From DSOI01 sp041394885 (GTDB taxonomy: Bacteria > Acidobacteriota > Terriglobia > Bryobacterales > Bryobacteraceae), in contig JAWKHI010000005.1 of NCBI GenBank assembly GCA_041394885.1, forward strand, positions 1 to 64,000: 64,000 nt of DNA, given 5' to 3'. Numbering within the stretch: the stretch's first letter is position 1; each line of letters starts with the position of its first letter. The notes beneath the pieces were generated by a model. The model saw only the letters and a list, made by a program, of their open reading frames with translations. It was not told the origin of the DNA and made no database searches. The position numbers were made by a program, and so were the translations under genes. Positions 30,552 through 39,571 of this stretch are shown one piece after another.

Positions 30552-30765
30552 GGCCGCGCCGTCCGCTATCCACAAGCAGGGGCAAGTTTTGCAGCCTCTA
30601 CCCCCGAAAAGGGTTGTTCCTCGCGACGTTCGAGAGTAAGCTCAAGAAAGAGAGTTCGAATCAGCCGGTGCAGGGCGGGGAAGCCCTACGGGCCAAAAGG
30701 ACCCTCCGCTCCCCCGTTCCGTCGTGCCGGTGACACTATGGAGCTACCGCATCGGAGGAGTCGTC
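30552..30765 (+). promoter_or_regulatory. Possible structured leader upstream of the 30766 gene
   Basis: The region 30664-30716 contains GGGC-GGGGAA-GCCC and GGGCC-AAAA-GGACCC hairpins close together, and GCCGGTG occurs twice (30664 and 30726). GGAGGAG precedes the next start. It does not match a riboswitch class I can name, so this is only a suggestion of structure. Confidence 0.25.
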
Positions 30766-33549
30766 ATGTTTTCCACCGTTCGAGCCATCCGGCTGATCTT
30801 ATTCCCGCTTCTGTGTTTTTCCGCCGCGGCGGAGACGCTCTACAACGGAATCGTTTTGCCGCCTGTATGGCCTCCCGACGTCCAGGCGACGCAACTCTAC
30901 ACCCCGCCCACCTACATCACGAACCCGCCCGCCGTGATCCCCATCGACCTCGGCCGCCAGTTGTTCGTCGACGATTTCCTCATCGCGTCTACCACGCTCA
31001 CCCGCCGCGAACACCGTCCGGTGATGCACCCCGGCAATCCCGTCTTCGCCCCAGACGGTGTCGCGGACCCCACCGCCGCCATCCCCTTTAGCGATGGCGT
31101 GTGGTTCGATCCGTCCGACGGATTGTTCAAAATGTGGTACTTCGGCGCCACCGGGTCCACCGTCTCCTACGCCACCTCCACCGACGGCATCCAATGGACC
31201 CGGCCCGCGCTTCCAGGGGGACCTTTTCCGGGAACCAACCGCCTCACCCAACTCCGCGGCGGGCGCGATTCCACAACCGTTTGGTTCGATCAGGAGGAAA
31301 CGAACCCGGCGCGGCGTTTCAAGCTGTTCTACTACTACCCCGATACCGTTAATGACCCGTCCATCTTCTACCGCTTTTCGCCGGACGGCATCCTCTGGGG
31401 TCCCGACGAGCCCCATCGCTTCTCCTCGATCTCAGACCGGACCACACTCTTTTGGAATCCCTTCCGCAAGCGTTGGGTAGAAAGTATCCGGTCCCGATGG
31501 GCCCTGCCCGATGCTCCAACGCGCCCCGGTTACTTCTCCCGGGCTCGGCTCTATTCCGAGAGCGCCGATCTGATCAACTGGACCCCGATCACTTTCTGGA
31601 CTTCGCCCGATGTACAGGACCCTATTTATGGAGGCGGGACCAACTCGCCGCCCGAGCTCTACAATCTGGACGCGGTCGCCTACGAGAGCGTGATCCTCGG
31701 ACTGTTTAGCTGGTACCATCCCGGGCCGCCCGGCGAAACCAACAAGCAGGGTCCGAACCTCGTCGAATTAACCGCGGGCTTCAGCCGCGATGGGTTCCAG
31801 TGGGTCAGGCCGACGCGAGGGTATGGCCCAACTGCGTTCATCCCCGCCAGCAATACGCCGGGCACTTGGAACGCCTACAACACCCAGTCGGTCGGCGGAT
31901 GCATGCTGGTGGTGGGCGAAGAATTGTGGTTCTACTTCAGCGGACGCACTGCGCAAAAACCGGCGAACGGAATCATGTCCACTGGCCTCGCCAAGCTTCG
32001 GCGCGACGGTTTCTACTCGATGGATGCCGGAACGGCCGAAGGGACGCTGACCACACGGCGGGTCTCCTTCAGCCGACGCCGCCTGTTCGTGAATGTGGAC
32101 TCGGCGGGAGGAGAACTGCGGGCCGAGGTGCTCGACACCAACGGAAACGTGATTTCCCCGTTCTCCAAGGGCAACTCCATTCCGGCGCGCATCAACACCA
32201 CGCTTCATGAAATGAAGTGGAACGGCGCGACAGACATGGCGGCGCTCGCCGGGCGCACAGTGCAGTTCCGGTTCTATCTGCGTAATGGAAGTTTGTACTC
32301 GTTCTGGGTCAGTCCGGATGCGTCGGGGGCGAGCGGCGGTTACGTCGCCGCCGGTGGCCCCGGTTACGATTCTGCGAAAGATACCGCCGGGCTCTGGCGT
32401 TGCTCCCCGCCGCCGAGGCGCCCGTGGCCTCGCCGGCGGGGAACCTTCAGCCAGCCTGTGCAGGTGCAGTTGACCACCGGCACCGCTGGCGCTGAGATCC
32501 GCTACACCGTCAATGGCGCCGATCCCACCGAGGCATCCACTCTCTACACGGCCCCATTCACGGTTTCGAAATCGTCGACAGTGCGGGCAAGGGCCTACAA
32601 GACGGGATTGGCGCCGAGCCCCGTCAGCGGCGCCTATCTCAGCTTCAAGCCTGCCAACAGCGGACTCACTCCAACGTCCGGCAGCGGCGCATCGGGCTTG
32701 TTCGTCGCCCGGTTTCAGGACCCCGATGGTTTCGCGGACCTCGACGTCATGAACGTCCTGATCAACCGCGGCCTGGACGGACGGTCCGCCTGCTACGTCG
32801 CCTACAGCCGCACCGATAACGTACTCTACCTCGTGAACGACGCCGGCAGCGGACTTTTGCCCGGGCTGATCATGAACGGATCCGGCTCCGTGTCCAACAG
32901 TTTCTGTACTCTGCTCGGGGCTGGCAGCTCAGCCGTCGGCACAGGGAACACCCTTACGCTGACGCTAAACATCGCCTTCAATCAGACCACCTTTGCGTCC
33001 AGTCACATCCTCTATATCGCCGCGCGGGACCGCGACGGTGGCAACACGGGATGGAGCACCAGTGGCGTGTGGACCGTGCCACCGGCCACCGCGCCGTCTA
33101 TTCGCGTGTTGGGCTTTTCGCCCACGGCGGGCGCCTCCGCCGCGGTCACGATCAGCGCCGTGTTCCGCCATCCCGCGGGCGCCTCCGCCATCACGAATTC
33201 CCAGTTCCTCATCAACACCGATCTCAACGGCAACAACGCCTGCTACATCGGGTACCTGGCGTCCGCCAATCAATTGTTCCTGGTGAAAGACACCGGCCCC
33301 GGGTTGGACCTTCATGGCCCCATCGCACCTGACGGCGGATCTGGCGTGATGGAGAACAGCCAATGCCGCGTCACCTCCGCCGGTAGTTCGGTGACCCGCA
33401 CCGGCACCGATCTCAGAATGACCGTTCGCGTCTTGTTCAAGCCCGGCTTCTCCGGTTTGAAACTGCTGTACGCGGCAGCCCAGAATTTCGACGCCAACCC
33501 GCTGGAAAACACCGGTTGGCTCCCGCTGGGATTGTGGACGGTGCCGTAG
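30766..33549 (+). CDS. Exported propeller protein with CHB_HEX_C and two C-terminal repeat domains
   Basis: 927 residues; GGAGGAG five bases before the ATG at 30766 decides the start. Signal peptide (residues 1-23). The N-terminal ~530 residues resemble a five-bladed glycosidase-type propeller (VMHPGNPVF, MWYFGATGSTVSYATSTDGI, FSRDGFQWVRPTRG) like GH32/GH43-related proteins, but catalytic acids are not certain. A chitobiase C-terminal-like domain follows (VQVQLTTGTAGAEIRYTVNG), then two copies of a ~130-residue beta domain (VLINRGLDGRSACYVAY; FLINTDLNGNNACYIGY) typical of large acidobacterial exported proteins. The same domain occurs in the decayed gene at 25.2-27.6 kb. Confidence 0.8.
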   Translation: MFSTVRAIRLILFPLLCFSAAAETLYNGIVLPPVWPPDVQATQLYTPPTYITNPPAVIPIDLGRQLFVDDFLIASTTLTRREHRPVMHPGNPVFAPDGVADPTAAIPFSDGVWFDPSDGLFKMWYFGATGSTVSYATSTDGIQWTRPALPGGPFPGTNRLTQLRGGRDSTTVWFDQEETNPARRFKLFYYYPDTVNDPSIFYRFSPDGILWGPDEPHRFSSISDRTTLFWNPFRKRWVESIRSRWALPDAPTRPGYFSRARLYSESADLINWTPITFWTSPDVQDPIYGGGTNSPPELYNLDAVAYESVILGLFSWYHPGPPGETNKQGPNLVELTAGFSRDGFQWVRPTRGYGPTAFIPASNTPGTWNAYNTQSVGGCMLVVGEELWFYFSGRTAQKPANGIMSTGLAKLRRDGFYSMDAGTAEGTLTTRRVSFSRRRLFVNVDSAGGELRAEVLDTNGNVISPFSKGNSIPARINTTLHEMKWNGATDMAALAGRTVQFRFYLRNGSLYSFWVSPDASGASGGYVAAGGPGYDSAKDTAGLWRCSPPPRRPWPRRRGTFSQPVQVQLTTGTAGAEIRYTVNGADPTEASTLYTAPFTVSKSSTVRARAYKTGLAPSPVSGAYLSFKPANSGLTPTSGSGASGLFVARFQDPDGFADLDVMNVLINRGLDGRSACYVAYSRTDNVLYLVNDAGSGLLPGLIMNGSGSVSNSFCTLLGAGSSAVGTGNTLTLTLNIAFNQTTFASSHILYIAARDRDGGNTGWSTSGVWTVPPATAPSIRVLGFSPTAGASAAVTISAVFRHPAGASAITNSQFLINTDLNGNNACYIGYLASANQLFLVKDTGPGLDLHGPIAPDGGSGVMENSQCRVTSAGSSVTRTGTDLRMTVRVLFKPGFSGLKLLYAAAQNFDANPLENTGWLPLGLWTVP

Positions 33550-33574
33550 TCTGGATCTGGACTCGAAAACATCA

Positions 33575-34153
33575 ATGGCCACTCGCAAGAACAACACGAC
33601 TCACCGCTTCGTTGCGTTTCTGGGCGGGATCAACGTGGGCGGGCACCGCGTGAAGATGGCGGACCTGTGCGAGCTGTTCACCGGCATGGGGTTTCAAGAT
33701 CCCTCGACCTTCATCGCCAGCGGCAACGTGCTCTTCAGCGCCGGAGCGAAAATGTTCCATGGCGATGCCGCGGAGCTGGAACGCAGGATCGAAGCCCGGC
33801 TCGAGGAGGCGCTCGGTTACCGGGTCCCCACCTATTTGCGGACGCCGGCCGAGGTCGTCGCCGCGGCGGAGTTCCAGGCGTTTCCAGCGGCCGGGATGGA
33901 CGCTCCCGGGCATCGCCTGCACGTCTGCTTTCTCCGCCGCGCACTGAGCCGCGAAGAAGAAAAGGTGCTGTTTTCGTTCGAGACGGAAATGGATGCGTTT
34001 CGCCTTCACGAACGTCAGTTGTATTGGCTGTGCCGCGGAAACAGCATGGAGTCTCTGGTGAAGTGGCCCGTGCTCACGCGGCGCCTCGGCGTGACGTCGA
34101 CCGCGCGAAACATCACGATGCTGCGAAAGCTCGCCCCCATCTGCAGCGCCTGA
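33575..34153 (+). CDS. DUF1697 domain protein
   Basis: 192 residues. RFVAFLGGINVGGHRVKMAD and FIASGNVLFS are signature segments of DUF1697, a cytoplasmic alpha/beta family with no defined activity. Length is normal for the family. It is convergent with the ATP-grasp gene, with only six bases between them, and is not part of an evident operon. Confidence 0.88.
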   Translation: MATRKNNTTHRFVAFLGGINVGGHRVKMADLCELFTGMGFQDPSTFIASGNVLFSAGAKMFHGDAAELERRIEARLEEALGYRVPTYLRTPAEVVAAAEFQAFPAAGMDAPGHRLHVCFLRRALSREEEKVLFSFETEMDAFRLHERQLYWLCRGNSMESLVKWPVLTRRLGVTSTARNITMLRKLAPICSA

Positions 34154-34159
34154 CCACCG

Positions 34160-35437
34160 TCATCGTTCCACGGGCAGGGTGGGCAGAACGGCGTTCAGGT
34201 CGAAGTCTAGGCAATCGTGCGCCTCGCGTAACGCCTGCTCCACCGCGCCGGGACTCCCGGCGCGCGCAAACAGGAATCCCAGATAGCTCGCGCCCTCCGG
34301 CAGGGGACGCATGCGCTGGCCCAGTTTGGCCGTGATCGCAACCTCGGTGACGCCGGCGATCGCCGCCGCTTTGTCGACGCCCCGCACTCCGGCGTAAATA
34401 CCTTCTCGAGGAATCGGGATCATCATTACGCCGGTAGCGGCTCCGGCCAGAGTCCACTCCCAGGGGTCCTCGCCCAGGGCGGTGCGAAGAATCACCTCCT
34501 CGAGCGGCGTCGCGCCGTCCGCGCCCGGTCGTGTGAAACGAAGCGCGTTGGCGCAAAGCCCGCCAATCGGACGCGGCGCGGCTTCGAGCATCCAGACTCC
34601 TTCGTCGTTCACTCGCATCTCCGCGTGGATCGGCCCGTCGGTGAAACCGAGCGCCCGCGATGCGCGGGCCGTGGTCTCGACGATCCGCGCCCTCTCCGCC
34701 GCTGCGATCCGCGCGGGGGCGATATAGAGCGTCTCCTCGAAGTAGGGACCATCGAGTGGATCCGGTTTATCGAAGATGGCGAGCGTATGCAGGCGTCCGC
34801 CGGAGACGATTCCCTCTAGCGCGAATTCACGCCCTGGCAGAAAGGCTTCCACCTGCAGAAAGCGGTCCGCTGGATCGTGATGCTGGCGGACGGCCGGCTC
34901 GTCCAGGATGGCGCGGATCCGCGCGGCCGCGGCGAGAAACGCACGGCGATCGTCGGCGCGGATCACCCCGCGCGAGCCAGAGAGCCCAAGCGGCTTGCAG
35001 ACCACCGGGTACGCCAGCGTGTCCGCGACGGCGGACAGATCCGCGTCCAGCCCGTAGCGCTCGTACTGGCGCGACGCAAGCCCGGCCAGCCGGAATCGCT
35101 CGCGGGCCAGATACTTGTTGCGCGCCGCCGCCACCGCGCCGGGCGGATGGAACCGAAGCTGGACGAGTTCGGCGTAGTGCGCGGCAAGCTGCGCCGGCCG
35201 ATCCCCCACCGCCACCACCGCGTCCACCCGTACGCCTTCGTCCGCGGCGAGGCTCCGGGCCGAGGCCTCGGGCTGCTCGAACCGGACTGGAATGGCGTCG
35301 TCGCCCCACGGGTTGTCCAGGTGATCGCAGCGGTCGGTGGCCAGCACCGGAGTGAGGCCCATGCGTCGCGCCGCCTCGCCGAATGCGCGAGTCTGGTATC
35401 CCGTGGTGGATGCCGCGATCAAAATGCGTTTAGACAA
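34160..35437 (-). CDS. ATP-grasp enzyme downstream of selenoprotein gene
   Basis: 425 residues with a TTG start that overlaps the end of the selenoprotein reading frame by eight bases. The N-terminal pre-ATP-grasp domain (RILIAASTTGYQTRAFGEAA) is followed by an ATP-grasp core: AAARNKYLARERFRLAGL, YPVVCKPLGLSGSRGV, FLQVEAFLPGREFALEG and the metal-binding HAEMRVNDEGVWMLEAAPRP. Such enzymes join a carboxylate to an amine or thiol through an acyl phosphate. It is the last gene of an LRR-LRR-radical SAM operon, and its start codon lies in the SECIS hairpin. Substrates unknown; a peptide or amino-acid ligase is likely. Confidence 0.85.
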   Translation of the reverse strand: MSKRILIAASTTGYQTRAFGEAARRMGLTPVLATDRCDHLDNPWGDDAIPVRFEQPEASARSLAADEGVRVDAVVAVGDRPAQLAAHYAELVQLRFHPPGAVAAARNKYLARERFRLAGLASRQYERYGLDADLSAVADTLAYPVVCKPLGLSGSRGVIRADDRRAFLAAAARIRAILDEPAVRQHHDPADRFLQVEAFLPGREFALEGIVSGGRLHTLAIFDKPDPLDGPYFEETLYIAPARIAAAERARIVETTARASRALGFTDGPIHAEMRVNDEGVWMLEAAPRPIGGLCANALRFTRPGADGATPLEEVILRTALGEDPWEWTLAGAATGVMMIPIPREGIYAGVRGVDKAAAIAGVTEVAITAKLGQRMRPLPEGASYLGFLFARAGSPGAVEQALREAHDCLDFDLNAVLPTLPVER

Positions 35438-36785
35438 GAGCGACCTGCTCCTGAACCGGCTCCGCTCAACAATACCAGGGCTCGGTGAGGTAGGGGATCG
35501 AGGCGCGGGCCGGCAGGTGGAAGTCCGGCGGTGTCCCGTGGGCCAATTTCCAGATCGCGCCGAACGTGGCTTCGCGCGGCTGCTTTTCCTGGGCCGCTAC
35601 CAGGGCGAGCAGAGCCTCCGACAGCCGGTCGACGGTGGGGTCGGCGTGCCGCCAGCGCCATGTGAGAGACGCCGGGTCGAACCGTTCCACCACCGCCTGG
35701 ATGGAATCGAGATCGAGCAGCGGCGAACCGTTGGGGATCAGCAGACGTAGCGCCAGTTGGATCGGCGCCACGCTCGAAACCAGGCCGGCGCCGGCGATGG
35801 TGGCGAGCATTTCCCGGTAGGAGTCCATCGTGGTCCACGGCGTGAAAGGAATGAAGGTGGGGGAGAGGTGGATGCCCTCGTTCCGGCAAAGGGCCACCGC
35901 GGTGAGGAAGTCGGCGCGCGTATGGCCTTTCGCCAGATGCGAGAGCACGGCGTCGTCCACCGATTCCACCGCGCTCGTCACGAACAGGCAACCGGTGCGG
36001 CGCAGGGCCGGCAGCAAGTCGCGATGGTTGAGGATGTGCTCGATCTTGATCGTTACGTCGTAGCTGAGCGTGGGGAAGCGCTCGTGGAATTGGGCCACCA
36101 GCCGCGCGGCGTGGGTGGGACCGTTGAAGAAGTCCGGATCACCGAAGGTGATGTGGCGTGCGCCCGCGGCGGCTTGTTGGGCCACGTCTTCGAGTACGGT
36201 TTCGATCGGCACTGCACGAAAGCGTCCCTGGTACACCGGCACGACCGGGCAATGACGGCACAGGTGCTTGCACCCCCGGCTGGCCTCCGTGTAACCGGTA
36301 GGGATGCGCTCCCCATCCCGGATCACGGCGGCGTAACGAGTGAGCGCTGGCAGCCCCCGCCGGTCCGGGGTAACGAAGGCGATGCGTTCGAGTGCGTCCC
36401 CGGGGGCTGGCGGCTGTCCGGCAGCGAGCCCGGCGGCAAGACGGCAAAGAGCGTTCTCGAACTCGCCGCTGAGAATCGTCTCCACCCCGAGCGAACGCAG
36501 GTACTCCGCGTTGAGCGGGGCGTACAGTCCATAGCCGCACAAATGCGCCCCGGGATTCGCCTCGCGGGCCTTTCGGATCCACGAAGCCGCCAGCCGCGTG
36601 GCCGTGTGCATCGGGAGGAAGAACGCGATCAGGTCAGCGCCTTGGACCGCGGTGAGTGGGACCGGATCGAGCGACGCGTCAATTGCGGTGACGGTGTGGC
36701 CCTGCGTGCGGAGCATCGCCGCCGGCGAGGCGAGGCCGAACGGTTGGCGGCCCAGATCGTAGGTAGCGAGCAGCAGGACGTGCAA
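35430..36785 (-). CDS. Radical SAM selenoprotein with Cys-Sec-Ala-Glu-Pro tail
   Basis: 451 residues if TGA at 35466-35468 is read as selenocysteine; 439 otherwise. A Rossmann-like, B12-binding-type N-terminus (HVLLLATYDLGRQPFGLASP) precedes the radical SAM cluster Cys172-x3-Cys176-x2-Cys179 in ASRGCKHLCRHCP, then a TIM-barrel-like core. The frame ends Tyr-Cys-TGA and continues Ala-Glu-Pro-Val-Gln-Glu-Gln-Val-Ala-Leu-Val-TAA. From memory, a radical SAM (seleno)protein family is named for a CUAEP or CCAEP tail. The hairpin just after the TGA fits a bacterial SECIS. TTG start. Role unknown; the Cys-Sec pair suggests redox or metal chemistry. Confidence 0.85.
35435..35453 (-). promoter_or_regulatory. 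SECIS-like hairpin overlapping the next start codon
   Basis: Twelve bases after the TGA the transcript can fold as CAGGAGC, loop AGGUC, GCUCUUG: seven base pairs with one G-U. The loop carries GGU, as in bacterial SECIS elements bound by SelB, and the distance fits. The last three bases of the 3' arm are the UUG start of the ATP-grasp gene. Confidence 0.75.
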
Positions 36786-36816
36786 GATCCATGGTAGCTC
36801 CGGACTCGATGCGCGC

Positions 36817-37683
36817 CTACCGTTCCAGCCACGACCCGTTCAAATAAATCCGCCGCAACCCAGGAAGCTTCGGGATGTCGCCCTCGGTCACCTTCACCAT
36901 CCCCAACCGCAGCTCCCGCAGCCTCCCCAGCCCGTCCAGCGTCCCCAGCGTCTCCGCCGTGACCGGCTGCCGCGTGAGATCCAGATACTCCAAATTCACC
37001 AAGCCCGCCAGCGCCGATAGATCCCGCAGTTCCGCGCGTTCGGCTTCCGGATGCCCAGGCCTGTCGGCCCCCCGGTCGTTGATCGTCGCGTTGGCCAGTG
37101 ACAGGCGGCGGAGGTTGCGCAGTTCGCCTAGACGGCGCAGGTTCTGGTTGGAAAGCGCCAGCCCCCACAGGCCGGAGTCGACGCGCTGAATACCGCCTAC
37201 ATCGAGCGAGCGCAGCCCAGGCAGCAGTTTCAGTAACGGCAGGCAGGACCCGGTGAGCCGGTTGGCCCCAATCCCCAGATGCTCCAGCCTTTCGAGCGCC
37301 GCCAGATGCTCGAAGCCCTCATCGTCGATCTGCGTCGAGCCCAGATCGAGCACCCGGAGATTGGTGAGGCGCGCCACGTGCTCCAATACCTTGCTCGTCA
37401 CCCGCGTTCCATGCAGGTTCAGTACCTCGAGGTCGCGCATGCCGCGCAAATGGGCGATGCCGTCGTCGGTAATGTATTCGGCGAAGTAGAGGCTCAGTTC
37501 CCGCAGTCCCGTCAGCGGCGCGAGGTTTTCAAGACCCACGTCGGTGATCTTGGTGTGCGACAAGTCGAGCTTCCGCAAACCCGTGTTGCGCGCCACCTTC
37601 GCCAGCCCCGCGTCGGTGATCCATTGCGTGGAAAGGTCGAGTTCGGTGGGTGCGGCGGCAAACAGCAGAAGCAACGGGAGCAT
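36817..37683 (-). CDS. Exported leucine-rich-repeat protein
   Basis: 288 residues. A short signal peptide (MLPLLLLFAAAP) leads into about ten leucine-rich repeats of the bacterial 24-residue type (LRKLDLSHTKITDVGLENLA; LEVLNLHGTRVTSKVLEHVA). One unit (GADRPGHPEAERAEL) departs from the pattern, perhaps a local insertion or small frame disturbance. The upstream LRR gene ends one base before it and the radical SAM gene begins 31 bases after it. Probably a binding scaffold outside the cytoplasm. Confidence 0.85.
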   Translation of the reverse strand: MLPLLLLFAAAPTELDLSTQWITDAGLAKVARNTGLRKLDLSHTKITDVGLENLAPLTGLRELSLYFAEYITDDGIAHLRGMRDLEVLNLHGTRVTSKVLEHVARLTNLRVLDLGSTQIDDEGFEHLAALERLEHLGIGANRLTGSCLPLLKLLPGLRSLDVGGIQRVDSGLWGLALSNQNLRRLGELRNLRRLSLANATINDRGADRPGHPEAERAELRDLSALAGLVNLEYLDLTRQPVTAETLGTLDGLGRLRELRLGMVKVTEGDIPKLPGLRRIYLNGSWLER

Positions 37684-37684
37684 C

Positions 37685-39532
37685 TTAGCTGCGCCTCCGG
37701 TTGGGCAGGCTGGAATCTTTGTCCCAAACGATGTCGCAATCGGGCAGAGCGGCCTTCAGCTTGCGATGTCCTTCGGGCGTCACTAGCGTGTGATACAGAT
37801 TCAGCTGCCGCAGTTTCTTGAAAGACGAGAGCAACTCGACGGCGTCGTCGCCCACGTGGGTGCTGTCGAGACCGAGCGTCTCGAGCTTGTCGAGTGACCG
37901 GAGTTGTTCCAGATCCTTGGCATTGATTTCGGCATAGTCCAGCCACAAATGGCGCAGTTGAGTCAGTTTGGAAAGATGGGCCAGTCCCGGAGCGGTGATC
38001 CGGTTTCGCCGCAGATCCAGAGTCTCGAGCGCGGTGAGTTTACCGATATGCGCCAGACCGGGGTCCGTGAATCGGCCGTCGGGGATGAGGAGCCGCCTCA
38101 GTCCCGTCAGCCCGCCGATGGAGGCGAGACCCTCGTTGGTGAGATCGGTGGCCGATAGGTCGAGCGACGTCAGGCGCGAGAGTGCGTCGAGCGGCGCGCC
38201 GTCGCCGATGTCGGTGGCGGCGAGGGAAAGGGAGGTGAGCCGGGGGAGCCTGGCGATTTCCGCTAGCGTCGAGTTGGTCACCGGAGATCCGCTCAGGATC
38301 ACCGTGGTGAGCGACGGGAGCATCGCGATCGTCTCGCCTTCGACGCTCGAGTTGGTCAGGTCCAGACGCTCGAGCTTGGTCAAGGGCGCCAGGGTGGCGA
38401 TGCCGCGATCGGTCACCGCCGTGGCGGCAAGCGACAACTCAACGAGCGCGGTCAGCCGGGCCACCTTGGTCATTTCGGCGTCGCCGATTTCCGCTGCTTC
38501 GAGATTCAACTGCCGCCGTGAGCGATCCGCGGTGATCGCGTCCAGGTCCACCCCCCCCGTGCGCGGGGCCTGCTTGGAGAAAAACAGCTGTGCATGAGGA
38601 ATCCGCGCGCGCAACGCGTCGATCCCGGAGGCGCTGGCGCGGGTGTAACGGATGTCGATCTGCGCGAGCGCGGTCATGTTCGCGAGCGCCGCTAAACCGG
38701 TGTTGGATATGCGGGTTCGATACAGGTTCAGCTCTTCGATGGCCGTCAGTCCGGCGAGTGATTCGAGGCCCGCGTCGGTGACCGCGGTCCCCATGAGATC
38801 CAGCCGCTTGAGACCGGAGAGAGACCGCAGGTGGACTAAGCCAGCGTCGGTGACGGCGGTGCCCGCCAAATCGAGTTCTTCGAGCGCACCCAGGCTTCCG
38901 AGCACGGCCATGCCGCGATCGGTGATCGCCGTGTCGCGCACACGCAGGCGGCGCAGCCGCTTCATCCCGGCCAGTTGCATCATTCCTTCGTCGTCGAACC
39001 GGGTGAGCGTCACATCGAGCGCTTGCAGGTTGGCGAACGCGGCGAGATTGTGGCCCCGCACGTCGGATTGGCGCAGCACCATTTCTCGCATTCGCGAGAG
39101 GCTCTGAATTTGCGCGAGGCCTTCGTCCTTGAAGCGAATACGATCGAGGAAGTGATCGCTGAAGGTCAGCACTTCGAGGGTTTCCACCGGAGCCAGATAC
39201 TTGAGGTCGCGGCTTCCGTCCCGGCCGCCGTCGACGTTCCGGTTCCAGAATGGGCCCGGCAGATGGAGCTCCTGCAGGTGGCGCAGTCCGGTCAGGCGTT
39301 CGAGATCGGGCGGATCGGCGTTTACGCCCACCCAGTCGAGCACAGCGATGCGAAAGTCCCCGGCCGGAAGCGCAGCCGGATCGGAAATCATCCCCGTCCC
39401 GCCGGCCAGGCGGAGGCGTCCACCCATTGCGAGGGTCCAGTCGGCCACGCGCCGGTCCGCGGTTTCGGCATGCGTGGCGGGCGGGAGCGCCAGCGAAACC
39501 AGAAAAAGGAAAGATAATGCGCGTCCTGCCAT
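37685..39532 (-). CDS. Large exported leucine-rich-repeat protein
   Basis: 615 residues from the ATG in MAGRALSFLFLVSLALPP, with a signal peptide ending near THA; the longer upstream frame is a shadow of the divergent PBP gene. A ~90-residue N-terminal part is followed by two blocks of LRRs (for example LEELDLAGTAVTDAGLVHLR; LETLDLRRNRITAPGLAHLS) separated by a linker with SGIDALRARIPHAQLFFSKQ. First gene of the operon with the second LRR protein, the radical SAM selenoprotein and the ATP-grasp enzyme. It has no catalytic motif. Confidence 0.87.
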   Translation of the reverse strand: MAGRALSFLFLVSLALPPATHAETADRRVADWTLAMGGRLRLAGGTGMISDPAALPAGDFRIAVLDWVGVNADPPDLERLTGLRHLQELHLPGPFWNRNVDGGRDGSRDLKYLAPVETLEVLTFSDHFLDRIRFKDEGLAQIQSLSRMREMVLRQSDVRGHNLAAFANLQALDVTLTRFDDEGMMQLAGMKRLRRLRVRDTAITDRGMAVLGSLGALEELDLAGTAVTDAGLVHLRSLSGLKRLDLMGTAVTDAGLESLAGLTAIEELNLYRTRISNTGLAALANMTALAQIDIRYTRASASGIDALRARIPHAQLFFSKQAPRTGGVDLDAITADRSRRQLNLEAAEIGDAEMTKVARLTALVELSLAATAVTDRGIATLAPLTKLERLDLTNSSVEGETIAMLPSLTTVILSGSPVTNSTLAEIARLPRLTSLSLAATDIGDGAPLDALSRLTSLDLSATDLTNEGLASIGGLTGLRRLLIPDGRFTDPGLAHIGKLTALETLDLRRNRITAPGLAHLSKLTQLRHLWLDYAEINAKDLEQLRSLDKLETLGLDSTHVGDDAVELLSSFKKLRQLNLYHTLVTPEGHRKLKAALPDCDIVWDKDSSLPNRRRS

Positions 39533-39571
39533 ATGGGCTCGAACTGATTCTACTAAACTGGTCACTAGGAG

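Noticed and set aside
30640..30720. c-di-GMP (GEMM) riboswitch
   Set aside because: The characteristic first helix and GNRA/receptor parts are absent; only GC hairpins remain.
35466..35468. TGA as an ordinary stop of the radical SAM gene
   Set aside because: The conserved tail Ala-Glu-Pro, the hairpin at SECIS distance and the overlap with the next start favour readthrough.
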